The notes under the pieces are model-generated. The model made no database searches, had not been told where the DNA came from, and saw nothing but the letters and a program-made list of their open reading frames with translations. A program made the translations under genes and the position numbers. A stretch of DNA of 14,516 nt from Xanthobacteraceae bacterium (GTDB lineage: Bacteria > Pseudomonadota > Alphaproteobacteria > Rhizobiales > Xanthobacteraceae), in contig JASHYD010001240.1 of assembly GCA_030043175.1 (NCBI GenBank), forward strand, positions 1 through 14,516, written 5' to 3'. Numbering within the stretch: the first letter of the stretch is position 1; every line of letters begins with the position of its first letter. Positions 1-7,799 of this stretch are shown here, piece by piece.

Positions 1-1
1 G

Positions 2-2737
2 AATATCATAAGACCCGATCTCGCTGTGGTGCGCGGGGCGTCGGTGCCGCAGCCCTATGGCGGCAAGCCACGCGTCATCATGGTGGACCTCGAGCAGGAA
101 GCGCTCCAGTCGCGAGGCCTCACGCCGGCCGACGTCACCGAAGCGCTATCCGCTCAGAACGTGATCATGCCGTCCGGCGACGTGAAAATCGGCAGCAAGG
201 ATTACACGGTGGCGATGAACAACGCCCCCGACGCGATCGCCGAAATCAACAATTTCCCGATCAAGGACATTGGCGGCAAGTCCATATTCGTGCGTGACGT
301 GGCGCATGTTCACGATGGCTATCAGGTGCAGACCAATTCGGTCACCCAGAACGGCCTGCCGGGTGCGCTGATGCTCGTGCGCAAGACCGGAGGGGTGTCG
401 ACACTCGCGGTGATCGACGGCGTCAAGGACATTTTGCCTGATCTGCGGAATTTAATACCCAAAGGGGTGACAATCACGCCGATTTTCGATCAAGCCATTT
501 TCGTCAAAGCGGCATTGAACAGCGTCGTGATGGGCGGTCTGATGGCCGCCGGGCTGACGGCGCTGATGATCCTGCTGTTCCTCGGCAACGCGCGGCTCAC
601 CCTGATCATTTTGGCGTCGATCCCGCTCTCGATCATCACCGCGGTGGTGGGGCTGTACTTCCTCGGGCAGACGCTCAACACCATGACGCTCGGGGGCTTT
701 GCACTCGCGGTCGGCATCCTGGTCGATAATGCCACGGTCGTGATCGAAAACATCGAACGCCATGTCGGTCTTGGCGAGGACATCGAGCCGGCGATCCTTG
801 GCGGCACCTCCGAGGTTGCGGTGCCGACCTTTCTCGCGACGCTGTCGATCAGCGTCGTGTTCGTTCCGGTGTTCCTGTTGACCGGCACCGCCAAATACCT
901 GTTCTCGCCGTTGTCACTGTCGGTGATCATCGCGCTGTCGGCAAGCCTTGTGCTCTCGTTCACCCTGGTGCCGATCCTGTTCAAATATCTCATGGCGTCC
1001 CAAGTGCACGCAGAGCATGGGGCACCTGCCCAGCAATCGCCGGCGGCGACCCCGCACCGCCGGCTCAATCCATTTAGCTATATCCATCACGGTTTCGAGC
1101 GGGGGTTCGAACGCTTTCGTGAAATCCACCGCAATACGCTGTCGTGGACCGTGGAGCGGCCACTGGCGACGGTCGGCTTCTTCGGAGTGCTGATTGTGGC
1201 TTCGTGCCTGCTGTTCCCGCGGCTTGGGATGGACTTCTTCCCGCAGATCGACGCCGGGCAGATGCGGCTCCACGTGCGCGCGCCGTCCGGCACGCGTCTT
1301 GAGGACACGCAGCAATATTTCGCCGGGGTCGAGGCGGCGATTCGCGAGATCGTCGGCAACGACCAGATCGAGGTGATGCTCAGCAATATCGGGCTGCCCT
1401 ATAGCGGCATCAACATCGCGCTGTCCGATTCGGCCACCGTCGGCCCGATGGACGGCGAGATTTTGATCTCGCTCAAGGAGAAGCACACGTCCACGCCGGA
1501 ACACATGGCCGATCTGCGGCGCGAATTGCCACGGCGGTTTCCCCAGCTGCAGTTCTTCTTCCAGCCCGCCGACATCGTCAATCAGGTGCTCAATTTCGGG
1601 CAGCCGGCGCCGATCGACGTCCGCGTTGCCGGACCGAATGGGGATGCGGCCTATGCGGTTGCCGCAAAGATCGCCCAGGACCTCAATCACCTGCCGGGGC
1701 TGGTCGATTCCCATGTTTTCCAGATTCCCGACGCGCCCGCGCTCACGGTTGATGTCGATCGCACCTTCGCTCGCGAAGTCGGATTGAGCCAGCGGACGCT
1801 CGCCGATAATCTTCTGGTCTCCCTCAACAATAGCGCCCAGGTCGCGCCGAACTTCTGGCTCAATCCGCGTAACGGCGTCACCTATCCGCTGGTCGTGCAG
1901 ACGCCGACCTATAAGATTGCGTCGACCCAGGAGCTATGGACGCTGCCGGTCACCGCGCCGCAGACCGACACCCCGCAGGTGCTGATGAACGTTGCCAAAT
2001 TTGGTCGCGACAAGGTGCCGATGATCATGTCGCAGTATAACATCCGGCCGGTGTTCGATGTGCATGCGGATGTGCAGGGTCGCGATTTGAACTCCGCCGC
2101 GACGGCAATCGACAAGGTGATCGAAGCCAACAGGCCGGACCCCTCCCAATCGATCTCGATCACGCTGAGCGGCCAGGTGGAGACGATGCGGGAGAGCTAT
2201 GCGGGGCTGTTCACCGGCATGGCGGTGGCGGTCGCTTTCGTCTATCTTCTGCTGGTGATCAACTTCCAGAGCTGGCTCGACCCAGTGATCGTGCTGCTCG
2301 CGGTGCCGTTCGCACTCGGCGGGGTAATGTGGATGCTTTTCCTGTCGCAGACCCACGTGAGCGTGCCGGCACTGATGGGAACCCTGATGTGCATCGGCTT
2401 GACGACCGCCAACAGCATTCTGGTCGTTGTCTTTGCCAACCAACGGATGGCGACAGGCATCAGCCCCCGCGGTGCGGCGATTGAGGCCGGGTTCACCCGG
2501 CTGCGTCCGGTCCTCATGACGGCCGGCGCGATGATCCTCGGGATGATTCCGATGGCGCTGGGCGTCGGCGAGGGCGGCGAACAGAACGCGCCGCTGGCGC
2601 GCGCCGTCATCGGCGGCCTGCTGTTCGCAACCGTCGCAACCCTGGTTTTCGTTCCGACCATGTATGCTCTGCTGCGGCGCGCTCCAAGCGCAACGCAAAC
2701 AGCAGGTGCAAGAGAATTGCCCGCGAGAGGGAGCTAA
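2..2737 (+). CDS. RND efflux permease (AcrB/HAE1-like), 5' partial
   Basis: Inner-membrane proton-driven pump of a tripartite RND efflux system, probably exporting drugs or other hydrophobic compounds. The reading frame is open from base 2, so the gene starts upstream. About 910 residues are present against roughly 1030-1080 for the family, so TM1 and the first part of the porter domain are missing. Visible in order: remainder of the first porter loop, TM2-6 with the TM4 motif GILVDNATVVIENIER (Asp codon 725-727, Asn 728-730), a cytoplasmic linker, TM7, the second porter loop (DFFPQIDAGQMRL), and TM8-12 with IGLTTANSIL and GEGGEQNAPLARAVIGG. The AcrB-type Asp-Asp pair is Asp-Asn here, and the TM10 position of the AcrB lysine is Ala (2408-2410). 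That argues for a distinct HAE1-like subfamily; the substrate is unknown. The adaptor gene follows 4 nt after the stop, so they are surely co-transcribed. Confidence 0.93.
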   Translation, partial: NIIRPDLAVVRGASVPQPYGGKPRVIMVDLEQEALQSRGLTPADVTEALSAQNVIMPSGDVKIGSKDYTVAMNNAPDAIAEINNFPIKDIGGKSIFVRDVAHVHDGYQVQTNSVTQNGLPGALMLVRKTGGVSTLAVIDGVKDILPDLRNLIPKGVTITPIFDQAIFVKAALNSVVMGGLMAAGLTALMILLFLGNARLTLIILASIPLSIITAVVGLYFLGQTLNTMTLGGFALAVGILVDNATVVIENIERHVGLGEDIEPAILGGTSEVAVPTFLATLSISVVFVPVFLLTGTAKYLFSPLSLSVIIALSASLVLSFTLVPILFKYLMASQVHAEHGAPAQQSPAATPHRRLNPFSYIHHGFERGFERFREIHRNTLSWTVERPLATVGFFGVLIVASCLLFPRLGMDFFPQIDAGQMRLHVRAPSGTRLEDTQQYFAGVEAAIREIVGNDQIEVMLSNIGLPYSGINIALSDSATVGPMDGEILISLKEKHTSTPEHMADLRRELPRRFPQLQFFFQPADIVNQVLNFGQPAPIDVRVAGPNGDAAYAVAAKIAQDLNHLPGLVDSHVFQIPDAPALTVDVDRTFAREVGLSQRTLADNLLVSLNNSAQVAPNFWLNPRNGVTYPLVVQTPTYKIASTQELWTLPVTAPQTDTPQVLMNVAKFGRDKVPMIMSQYNIRPVFDVHADVQGRDLNSAATAIDKVIEANRPDPSQSISITLSGQVETMRESYAGLFTGMAVAVAFVYLLLVINFQSWLDPVIVLLAVPFALGGVMWMLFLSQTHVSVPALMGTLMCIGLTTANSILVVVFANQRMATGISPRGAAIEAGFTRLRPVLMTAGAMILGMIPMALGVGEGGEQNAPLARAVIGGLLFATVATLVFVPTMYALLRRAPSATQTAGARELPARGS
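2724..2733 (+). promoter_or_regulatory. Shine-Dalgarno that fixes the adaptor start
   Basis: The purine-rich AGAGGGAG lies within the last codons of the permease, 8 nt before GTG 2742. It selects GTG 2742 over the upstream in-frame ATG at 2664, which would force a 74-nt overlap with the permease and add an unlikely N-terminal extension. Confidence 0.6.
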
Positions 2738-2741
2738 TCCA

Positions 2742-4058
2742 GTGCGCCAATCTCATTCTCGGACTTCGCCGTCTCTCGAACCAACCTTTGATTCCTTTGA
2801 CGACAGTGCGGCCGAGGAGGCGATAGCGCAGCCGCACGAGCACGCGCCGGTCTCAAACGCATACACCAAGGGCACGGGACGGCGGATCAGGTTTGCGGCT
2901 GCCATTCTCGCCGCCGCGTTGGCGGCAGCCTTCGTGTTCGTTCAGCAGATCAAGGCGCGCAAGGAGACGATGCTCGCGAGCGAAACCGCTGCAAAGGCTG
3001 AGGAAGCGCCGCCCGTCGAGGTCATAAGGGTCGGGATGGCGCCGCCGACCCAGATCCTGACGCTGCCTGGGGAAACGCGGGGCTGGTACAGCTCGACGAT
3101 CTATGCGCGGGTCAACGGCTATGTGGCGAAATGGATCGCCGACATCGGCGACCGCGTGAAGAAGGATCAGGTGCTGGCGACGATCGACACGCCGGAACTC
3201 GACGCCCAGCTCGAAGCCGCGCAAGCCCAGCTTAAGGCCTCCGAGGCGGAGGTGAAGGTCAAAGAGGCGGATGTCGATTTCGCCAAGACTACAAACGACA
3301 GATGGCAGGGGTCCCCACGCGGCGTCGTTTCGGAGCAGGAGCGCGAAGACAAGAAGGCGCGTTATGCGGTCGCCATTGCCCAACTGAACGCGGCCCGCGC
3401 ACGGGTGGCGCTCGATCAGGCCAACGTGGATCGGCTGTCCTTTCTGACGAGCTTCAAGCAAGTGACCGCACCCTACGAAGGCGTGATCACGGATCGCCGC
3501 GTCGACATCGGCGATCTGGTGACCGCCGGCAGCACGACAAACACCACCCCGCTCTACGGGATCGCTCAATCGGAACAGATCCGGGTGTTCGTGAATGTTC
3601 CCCAAGCCGCGAGCGCAGATGTCGGCGAAGGCTCCGGGGCGCAGGTCACTGCCGGCGAATACGCGAACCGGATTTTCAAGGGCAAGGTCGCAAGGACCAG
3701 CAAGTCAATTGATCAGCGCGCGCGCACGCTGCGCGTCGAAGTCGACCTAACCAACGAAGATCGCGCGCTCGTTCCTGGAATGTACGTGCAGGTAGCCTTC
3801 AGTCTCAAGCCGACGAGTTTTGTCCAGGTTCCGGCGAGCGCGTTGCTGTTCCGCGCCACCGGTCCGCAGGTGGCGGTGATCGACAACGATACGGTGAAGT
3901 TCAAGGACGTGACGATCGCACGCGACAACGGCAACTTCGTCGAGCTCGCGTCCGGCCTTTCCCCAGGCGAGCAGGTTGCGCTCAATATTAACAACCAGAT
4001 CGCAGAGGGCGATCGGGTCACGGTTCGCGACGAGCCGAAGACGGCCGAGGCCAAGTAG
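2742..4058 (+). CDS. RND efflux periplasmic adaptor (HlyD/MFP family)
   Basis: Membrane fusion protein linking the RND permease to the outer-membrane channel. With the GTG start at 2742 it has 438 residues. A 48-residue hydrophilic N-terminus precedes one membrane anchor (about 51-67, Ala-rich). Then come the first half of the lipoyl-like domain (about 118-150, ARVNGYVAKWIADIGDRVKK), an Ala/Glu/Lys-rich alpha-helical hairpin (about 153-235), the returning lipoyl half (VTAPYEGVITDRRVDIGDLV), a beta-barrel domain (VFVNVPQAAS... to the VPGMYVQVAF segment) and a membrane-proximal domain. No lipobox is seen, so it is anchored by the N-terminal helix rather than by lipid. The cytoplasmic tail before the anchor is longer than in AcrA. 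It sits between its permease and outer-membrane partner genes, which fits one export complex. Confidence 0.92.
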   Translation: MRQSHSRTSPSLEPTFDSFDDSAAEEAIAQPHEHAPVSNAYTKGTGRRIRFAAAILAAALAAAFVFVQQIKARKETMLASETAAKAEEAPPVEVIRVGMAPPTQILTLPGETRGWYSSTIYARVNGYVAKWIADIGDRVKKDQVLATIDTPELDAQLEAAQAQLKASEAEVKVKEADVDFAKTTNDRWQGSPRGVVSEQEREDKKARYAVAIAQLNAARARVALDQANVDRLSFLTSFKQVTAPYEGVITDRRVDIGDLVTAGSTTNTTPLYGIAQSEQIRVFVNVPQAASADVGEGSGAQVTAGEYANRIFKGKVARTSKSIDQRARTLRVEVDLTNEDRALVPGMYVQVAFSLKPTSFVQVPASALLFRATGPQVAVIDNDTVKFKDVTIARDNGNFVELASGLSPGEQVALNINNQIAEGDRVTVRDEPKTAEAK

Positions 4059-4352
4059 GGGGCACCGCAGCCGGCACCCTGCTCCCCCGCCGACGCTTTC
4101 CCCTCTTCGCTACCAGCTCCCCGGGAAGGGAAGCCGCAATACTACCTCATGGAGGCCGTTCCGGCTGACCGTCGCGGTTGTGCGCGGAGCGTTCAGCAGT
4201 TCATGGGGGAAATTCTCCGCCGCGGCGCGCTGTGCGTTTGAAATCCAACAATAGAACCGTAACCTGTTATTGGATTCGCACCCGGAATGGGGCATTGGTC
4301 GGATCGGCTGGGACTTGGGTGGCGGCGATTCGAGGGGTAAGGGGAGTGAGTA
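4059..4352 (+). other. Gap between adaptor and outer-membrane factor genes
   Basis: This 294-nt spacer interrupts an otherwise compact efflux operon. No convincing ORF is seen. It contains the hairpin at 4242-4276 and ends with a good Shine-Dalgarno, AAGGGGAG at 4339-4346, 6 nt before ATG 4353. An internal promoter or attenuator for the third gene is possible but not shown. Confidence 0.6.
4242..4276 (+). promoter_or_regulatory. 13-bp hairpin / inverted repeat upstream of outer-membrane factor gene
   Basis: Arms 4242-4254 and 4264-4276 pair over 13 positions with one C-A mismatch and one G-U wobble around a 9-nt loop. No T-tract follows, so it is not a standard intrinsic terminator. A repressor operator, an mRNA processing or stabilising structure, or an attenuator would all fit its position 76 nt before the start codon. 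Confidence 0.5.
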
Positions 4353-5882
4353 ATGGGGACACAAGGCCGGGCGTTAGCGGCTGCCGGCGCATTCATTTGG
4401 CTCTCGGGATGCGCGGTCGGCCCGGACTATGAACTTCCGGTGGCCGCCGTTCCGCAGCTGTTCGGCACAGCTGCATTGGCCCCAGCTGTCCCCACGACAC
4501 CCGCCACGACCGATTTTGTCCGTTGGTGGCAGGTTCTGCATGATCCGCGACTCAACGCGCTCATCGAGCGCGCGGTCGCCGCCAACCCCGACATCGAAAT
4601 CGCGTTGACGAGGGTACAGGAATCAAGGGAGCAACAGATCGTCGTAGCTGGGGCGATGCTTCCGACCGTGGGCGCGAGCGGAACGGTTGCGACCGGCACC
4701 GGCAGTGACCTCACCAAAGGGCGCGTGGCGCAATCGATCAGGGCGGGCGACAGTACCACCGGCTTCAGGTCGATCTGGCAAATGGCCGGTTTCGACGCCG
4801 GTTGGGAACTCGATCTATTCGGCAAATACCGACGCGAGCTTGAGGCCGCGACCGACGATACCGAAGCGCAGATGGAGCTGCGCAACGCCGTGCTGATCAG
4901 TGTTATCGGCGACGTCGCGCGCAACTATCTCGACATTCGCGGGCTGCAGTCGCAGCTCGAGATTGCTCGCGAGGACGTCGCGACCGCGCAACGGACTGTC
5001 GATTTGCTCCAGACCCGATTCAATCGCGGGCTGTCGAATGAACTGGATCTCACATTGGCGAGGCGCCAGCTTGCGACCGAAGAGGCAAGGCTGCCGGAAC
5101 TCAACGCCGCGATTTCCGCTTCCGAGAGCCGGCTGGCGGTGCTGCTCGGCACCTATGCGGCGGATGTCGCTGGTGCGGTTCGGGGCCCTGGGAAATTGCC
5201 GCGCGTTCCCGAGCGTCTGCGTGCGGGAGTGCCGGTCGACCTGTTGCGGCGGCGGCCGGATATCCGCGCGGCCGAACGCCAGCTCGCGGCAGCGACCGCG
5301 CGGATCGGCGTGGCGACCGCAGACCTGTTCCCGTCGGTAGCGCTCACGGCCGGATTGGGCGAGCAGCAGGCATCGCGGCAAGGCAGCACTCCGCCGCTCG
5401 TGCACAATCCGATCTGGTCGTTTGGTCCGGCCGCATATTGGCCGCTGCTCGATTTCGGTCGTCTCGACGCCCTCATCAACATCGAAGAGATGCGGGCCCA
5501 TGAGGCCCTCGTCAGTTACAAGAAGACGATCATTGCGGGGGTCGAGGAGGTCGATCAGGCCATCAAACAGTACCGCTTGGATCTGCAACGGCATAAGGCG
5601 CTCGTCGAGGCCCTGGAAGCAAGCCGCCGCGCAGTCAACCTCGCGACCGAACGTTTCGAACGCGGCGTCACGGATTTCCTCTACGTGCTCGATGCGCAGC
5701 GCCAGGAATATGCCCTTGAGGAACAGACGGCAGTTGCGGCGGAAATCGTCGTGCTTCGCTACGTCTCCTTCTACAAGGCGCTGGGCGGAGGCTGGGAGCT
5801 GTACGCCGAGTTGCCGCCGATTCCGCCGGCGCAGCCCGCAGTCATCGCGGCCGGCCGCCGCCTGACGAACGGCTGGCATTAG
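4353..5882 (+). CDS. RND efflux outer-membrane factor lipoprotein (NodT/OprM family)
   Basis: Trimeric outer-membrane channel (TolC-like) completing the tripartite pump; 509 residues, normal for the family. The N-terminus is a lipoprotein signal peptide with lipobox LSGC (Cys20) followed by the typical AVGPDY. Two repeated OEP (outer-membrane efflux protein) domains follow: about residues 55-260, including WWQVLHDPRLNALIERA and the FDAGWELDLFGKYRRELEA segment, and about 280-480, including RRRPDIRAAERQLAAATARIGVA, PLLDFGRLDALI and the RFERGVTDFLYVLDAQRQE segment. These are hallmark family motifs. The start is fixed by AAGGGGAG 6 nt upstream. It follows the adaptor on the same strand after a 294-nt gap. 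Substrate is unknown; nothing in this gene distinguishes drug from metal export. Confidence 0.95.
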   Translation: MGTQGRALAAAGAFIWLSGCAVGPDYELPVAAVPQLFGTAALAPAVPTTPATTDFVRWWQVLHDPRLNALIERAVAANPDIEIALTRVQESREQQIVVAGAMLPTVGASGTVATGTGSDLTKGRVAQSIRAGDSTTGFRSIWQMAGFDAGWELDLFGKYRRELEAATDDTEAQMELRNAVLISVIGDVARNYLDIRGLQSQLEIAREDVATAQRTVDLLQTRFNRGLSNELDLTLARRQLATEEARLPELNAAISASESRLAVLLGTYAADVAGAVRGPGKLPRVPERLRAGVPVDLLRRRPDIRAAERQLAAATARIGVATADLFPSVALTAGLGEQQASRQGSTPPLVHNPIWSFGPAAYWPLLDFGRLDALINIEEMRAHEALVSYKKTIIAGVEEVDQAIKQYRLDLQRHKALVEALEASRRAVNLATERFERGVTDFLYVLDAQRQEYALEEQTAVAAEIVVLRYVSFYKALGGGWELYAELPPIPPAQPAVIAAGRRLTNGWH

Positions 5883-5910
5883 CGGGTTTTGTCGAGACCA
5901 AATCGCGCCT

Positions 5911-5933
5911 GCGACGGCTCGTGGCCGGGTCGC
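5911..5933 (+). terminator. Weak hairpin after the efflux operon
   Basis: GCGAC-GGC (5911-5918) pairs with GCC and GTCGC (5924-5926, 5929-5933) around loop TCGTG, with a 2-nt bulge. It begins 29 nt after the stop of the outer-membrane factor, between two convergent genes. No T-run follows on either strand, so it may aid Rho-dependent or bidirectional termination only. Confidence 0.3.
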
Positions 5934-6000
5934 CCCTACCGCAGGCAATGTTGAGGAAGCCGCCTTTTTGCTGCTTAGTTTGATTGGCTGACGTGAGTGA

Positions 6001-6294
6001 CTAGCGACCTAGCCCTCCGAGATTGGGCCCGAAATTGTAACCCCAGCCCGGATTGAGGGTGCCGCCGAAGCCCCGTTGATACCAGCCGCTGAGTCCGGGG
6101 CTGCTAAGACGAGGCGCGACACTGGCGCCCCGGTGGGCGCTGCCGAGCCGGTTTGCGGGCAGCAGGGAGCGGCGGACGGCCGCAGGCGTCGAGCGGCTGC
6201 GGTATCCATCGCGGCCGAGATCGCCGGCCGATGCCGCAGTAGCAGCGCAGATCGCGCTCGCAAAGGCGATCATGATGGCGAACTTTGAGGGCAT
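6001..6294 (-). CDS. Small exported protein, unknown function (97 aa)
   Basis: The family was not recognised. The protein begins with a clear Sec signal peptide (MPSKFAIMIAFASAICAATAASA, cleavage expected after Ala23). A basic Arg/Ser-rich middle and a Gly/Trp/Asn/Pro-rich tail (GWYQRGFGGTLNPGWGYNFG) follow, so a periplasmic or surface location is likely. A good Shine-Dalgarno (AAAGAGGAGT on the minus strand, about 6301-6310) stands 7-8 nt before ATG, which supports this start and the gene. It converges on the efflux operon. Short, Gly/Pro-rich exported proteins of this sort are common and poorly characterised in Bradyrhizobium relatives (general knowledge). Function is not inferred. Confidence 0.72.
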   Translation of the reverse strand: MPSKFAIMIAFASAICAATAASAGDLGRDGYRSRSTPAAVRRSLLPANRLGSAHRGASVAPRLSSPGLSGWYQRGFGGTLNPGWGYNFGPNLGGLGR

Positions 6295-6509
6295 GCTGGT
6301 AACTCCTCTTTGCGGTCTTTAGCCTTCAATGACATGGTGCGGATTGCGGGGCCGCAAAGCGCGCATCGCGCCGCACTTGGCGGCGCTCCGGCACCTTTAA
6401 AATCGCTGCACCTCGTTGGCTGCGCCACCCCGAGCCCGGCCTATGTCCCGCATCCCGTAGTGCGCGCGCTCGACGGTATCTGGTTCCCGTGCCCGGCAAG
6501 TATAGCGAG

Positions 6510-6632
6510 CAGCGATGAACCGAGGAGGCGGGGCGGGGGCGGCATATAACGCCGGAGACCCATTGGGGTCTGAGCGATCCGCGGCCGACGTGGTGCGATG
6601 CAGCGTGGGCCGATGAGGCTCGCGCTTTTTTT
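6510..6632 (+). ncRNA. Candidate small RNA ending in an intrinsic terminator
   Basis: Three hairpins stand in series: CGGC/GCCG (6540-6554), AGACCC/GGGTCT with a 4-nt loop (6556-6571), and a 9-bp terminator stem at 6603-6625 followed by seven T. A -10-like TATAGC lies at about 6501-6506; the -35 is not convincing. No credible protein gene ends just upstream, so the terminator needs another transcript, and a small RNA of about 120 nt is the simplest explanation. The 5' end is a guess and no known family was recognised. Confidence 0.4.
6603..6632 (+). terminator. Strong intrinsic terminator
   Basis: Stem GCGTGGGCC (6603-6611) pairs with GGCTCGCGC (6617-6625) over 9 bp including two G-U wobbles, loop GATGA, followed directly by TTTTTTT (6626-6632). 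The form is canonical for the plus strand. Confidence 0.7.
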
Positions 6633-7083
6633 CCACGCCAGTGGCCGAATGAGCGATTGCGTTATTTGCTGGTGCCCCGGGCGAATTGCGGTCACGCTCG
6701 CCGTTAGCATCTGTCGCTATGATTTTCCTCCCTTATGTCATGTCGCTCTAGCAAACCTCTAACCGCACATATCAATCCGATCAGCCGCCGCAATGGCCGG
6801 CCGCGATTGGCGTGAATCAAAAATCCGCGATTCGACCTCACCCCGCAGTCCGGATTTGAGCTCGGTGGCAAAGCCGCCGGGCGCAGCCCTGGCGCACAGG
6901 CCTTGTGCATTGCCCGCGTCCATGTGCTCGAAAAGCAGCACTTCGGCTCTTCCGGAAGCTTTCTCTTGGTTATGGCATCTAGGTGCATGGCGCATTTCTA
7001 AGATCGGGCGTGATCTTTTGGGGGGGCCGCGGTCCTCGAGCGCCCGCATTTTTGAGGACGTGCGAATGACTACTCCGTCGGCC

Positions 7084-7720
7084 ATGAGGAATGGTTACTG
7101 CCTATTTTAATGCTGGGCGGGGCCATGGTAATAGCCGGGGGCGCCGGAGCGGTATATGCGGCGGACGTTGGACACGATGGTGACAAAGGCGCCGGTCCTG
7201 AAGGCGGCGCCCGCACCGACGACCCGCAGCGACATTGCGAGCTTCTTCCTGACGGATTGCCAGCTCTCCTGGTATGGTGTGGTTCTACGGCACGATCGAC
7301 GTCGGCGCTGGCTACCAGACCGATGGCGCTCCGCTTGACAAGTTCTTCCCCACCGGCGCGTCGTACTTCATCCAAAAGATGAACCGGCAGGCGATGTGGG
7401 GCCTCGCGCCCAATGCGCTCAGCCAGTCGAACGTCGGCGTCCAGATCCGCTCGGCGGTGCCGGCTGGAAGTTCGTTGGCCAGTTCGACTTCGGCTTCGAT
7501 CCCTTACGGGGCAGTTCGCCAGCGGCCCGGGTTCGCTGGTGGGCCAATTTGGCAAGCCGGTCAACCAGCAGACCACCGCCGCCGATTCCGGCCGCAACGG
7601 TACGTGGTACAGCGGCCAGCTCTTCGCCGCTGTCAGTAACGACACATATGGCACTCTGACGGCCGGCCGTCAGAACTCGCTCACCCTGGACGGCGTCCTC
7701 GCCTACCCCCGATGGGCGGC
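7084..7720 (+). pseudogene. Decayed outer-membrane porin, frameshifted and 3'-truncated
   Basis: Conceptual translation across frames gives a recognisable alphaproteobacterial porin of the Bradyrhizobium type: signal peptide (LLPILMLGGAMVIAGGAG..AAD, 7095-7160), mature N-terminus (TKAPVLKAAPAPTT, FFLTDCQLSWYG; to about 7272), first strands (FYGTIDVGAGYQTDGAPLD, AMWGLAPNALSQSNVGVQIR; 7280-7450), GWKFVGQFDFGFDP (about 7460-7505), and GPGSLVGQF to SNDTYGTLTAGRQNSLTLDG (about 7510-7705). Each block is in a different frame, so there are about four internal shifts plus one at about 7705 where similarity ends at PMGG. The normal protein is about 500 residues, so more than half is missing. Neighbouring genes are intact, which argues for real decay rather than poor sequence. 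An earlier shift may also separate ATG 7066 or 7084 from the signal peptide. Confidence 0.85.
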
Positions 7721-7799
7721 GAGCGGCGCTGTGGTCCCGCTTTTGCGCTCGTTGTGTTGAGCGCATGACGCCGCGGCACCACGATGAAGGAAACGCGCC

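Larger units (their letters stand above)
6311..7065. other. Long stretch without a supported protein gene
   Basis: Several ORFs of 79-108 codons exist on both strands (for example 6310-6549 plus, 6441-6710 minus, 6759-7085 minus, 6793-7110 plus). They overlap each other, have Arg/Pro/Ser-rich out-of-frame composition and lack well-spaced ribosome sites. Supported contents are the structured segment and terminator at 6540-6632, a G-rich tract at 6524-6542, and a weak hairpin AAGATC/GATCTT at 7000-7017. Confidence 0.55.

Noticed and set aside
914..1714. Long antisense ORF of 266 codons inside the permease (also 1934-2698, 4815-5948 and 8698-9567 inside other genes)
   Set aside because: These are high-GC antisense shadows with Arg/His/Pro-rich composition and no family features; the plus-strand genes are unmistakable.
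2664..2741. ATG 2664 as adaptor start
   Set aside because: It would overlap the permease by 74 nt with an unlikely sequence; GTG 2742 has AGAGGGAG at the right distance.
7000..7019. AAGATC/GATCTT hairpin as a terminator before the porin remnant
   Set aside because: The stem is only 6 bp and AT-rich with a TT tail before a G-run, too weak to call.
6759..7085. 108-codon minus ORF and the overlapping plus ORF 6793-7110
   Set aside because: Neither has a recognised family, signal peptide or ribosome site, and they overlap each other on opposite strands.
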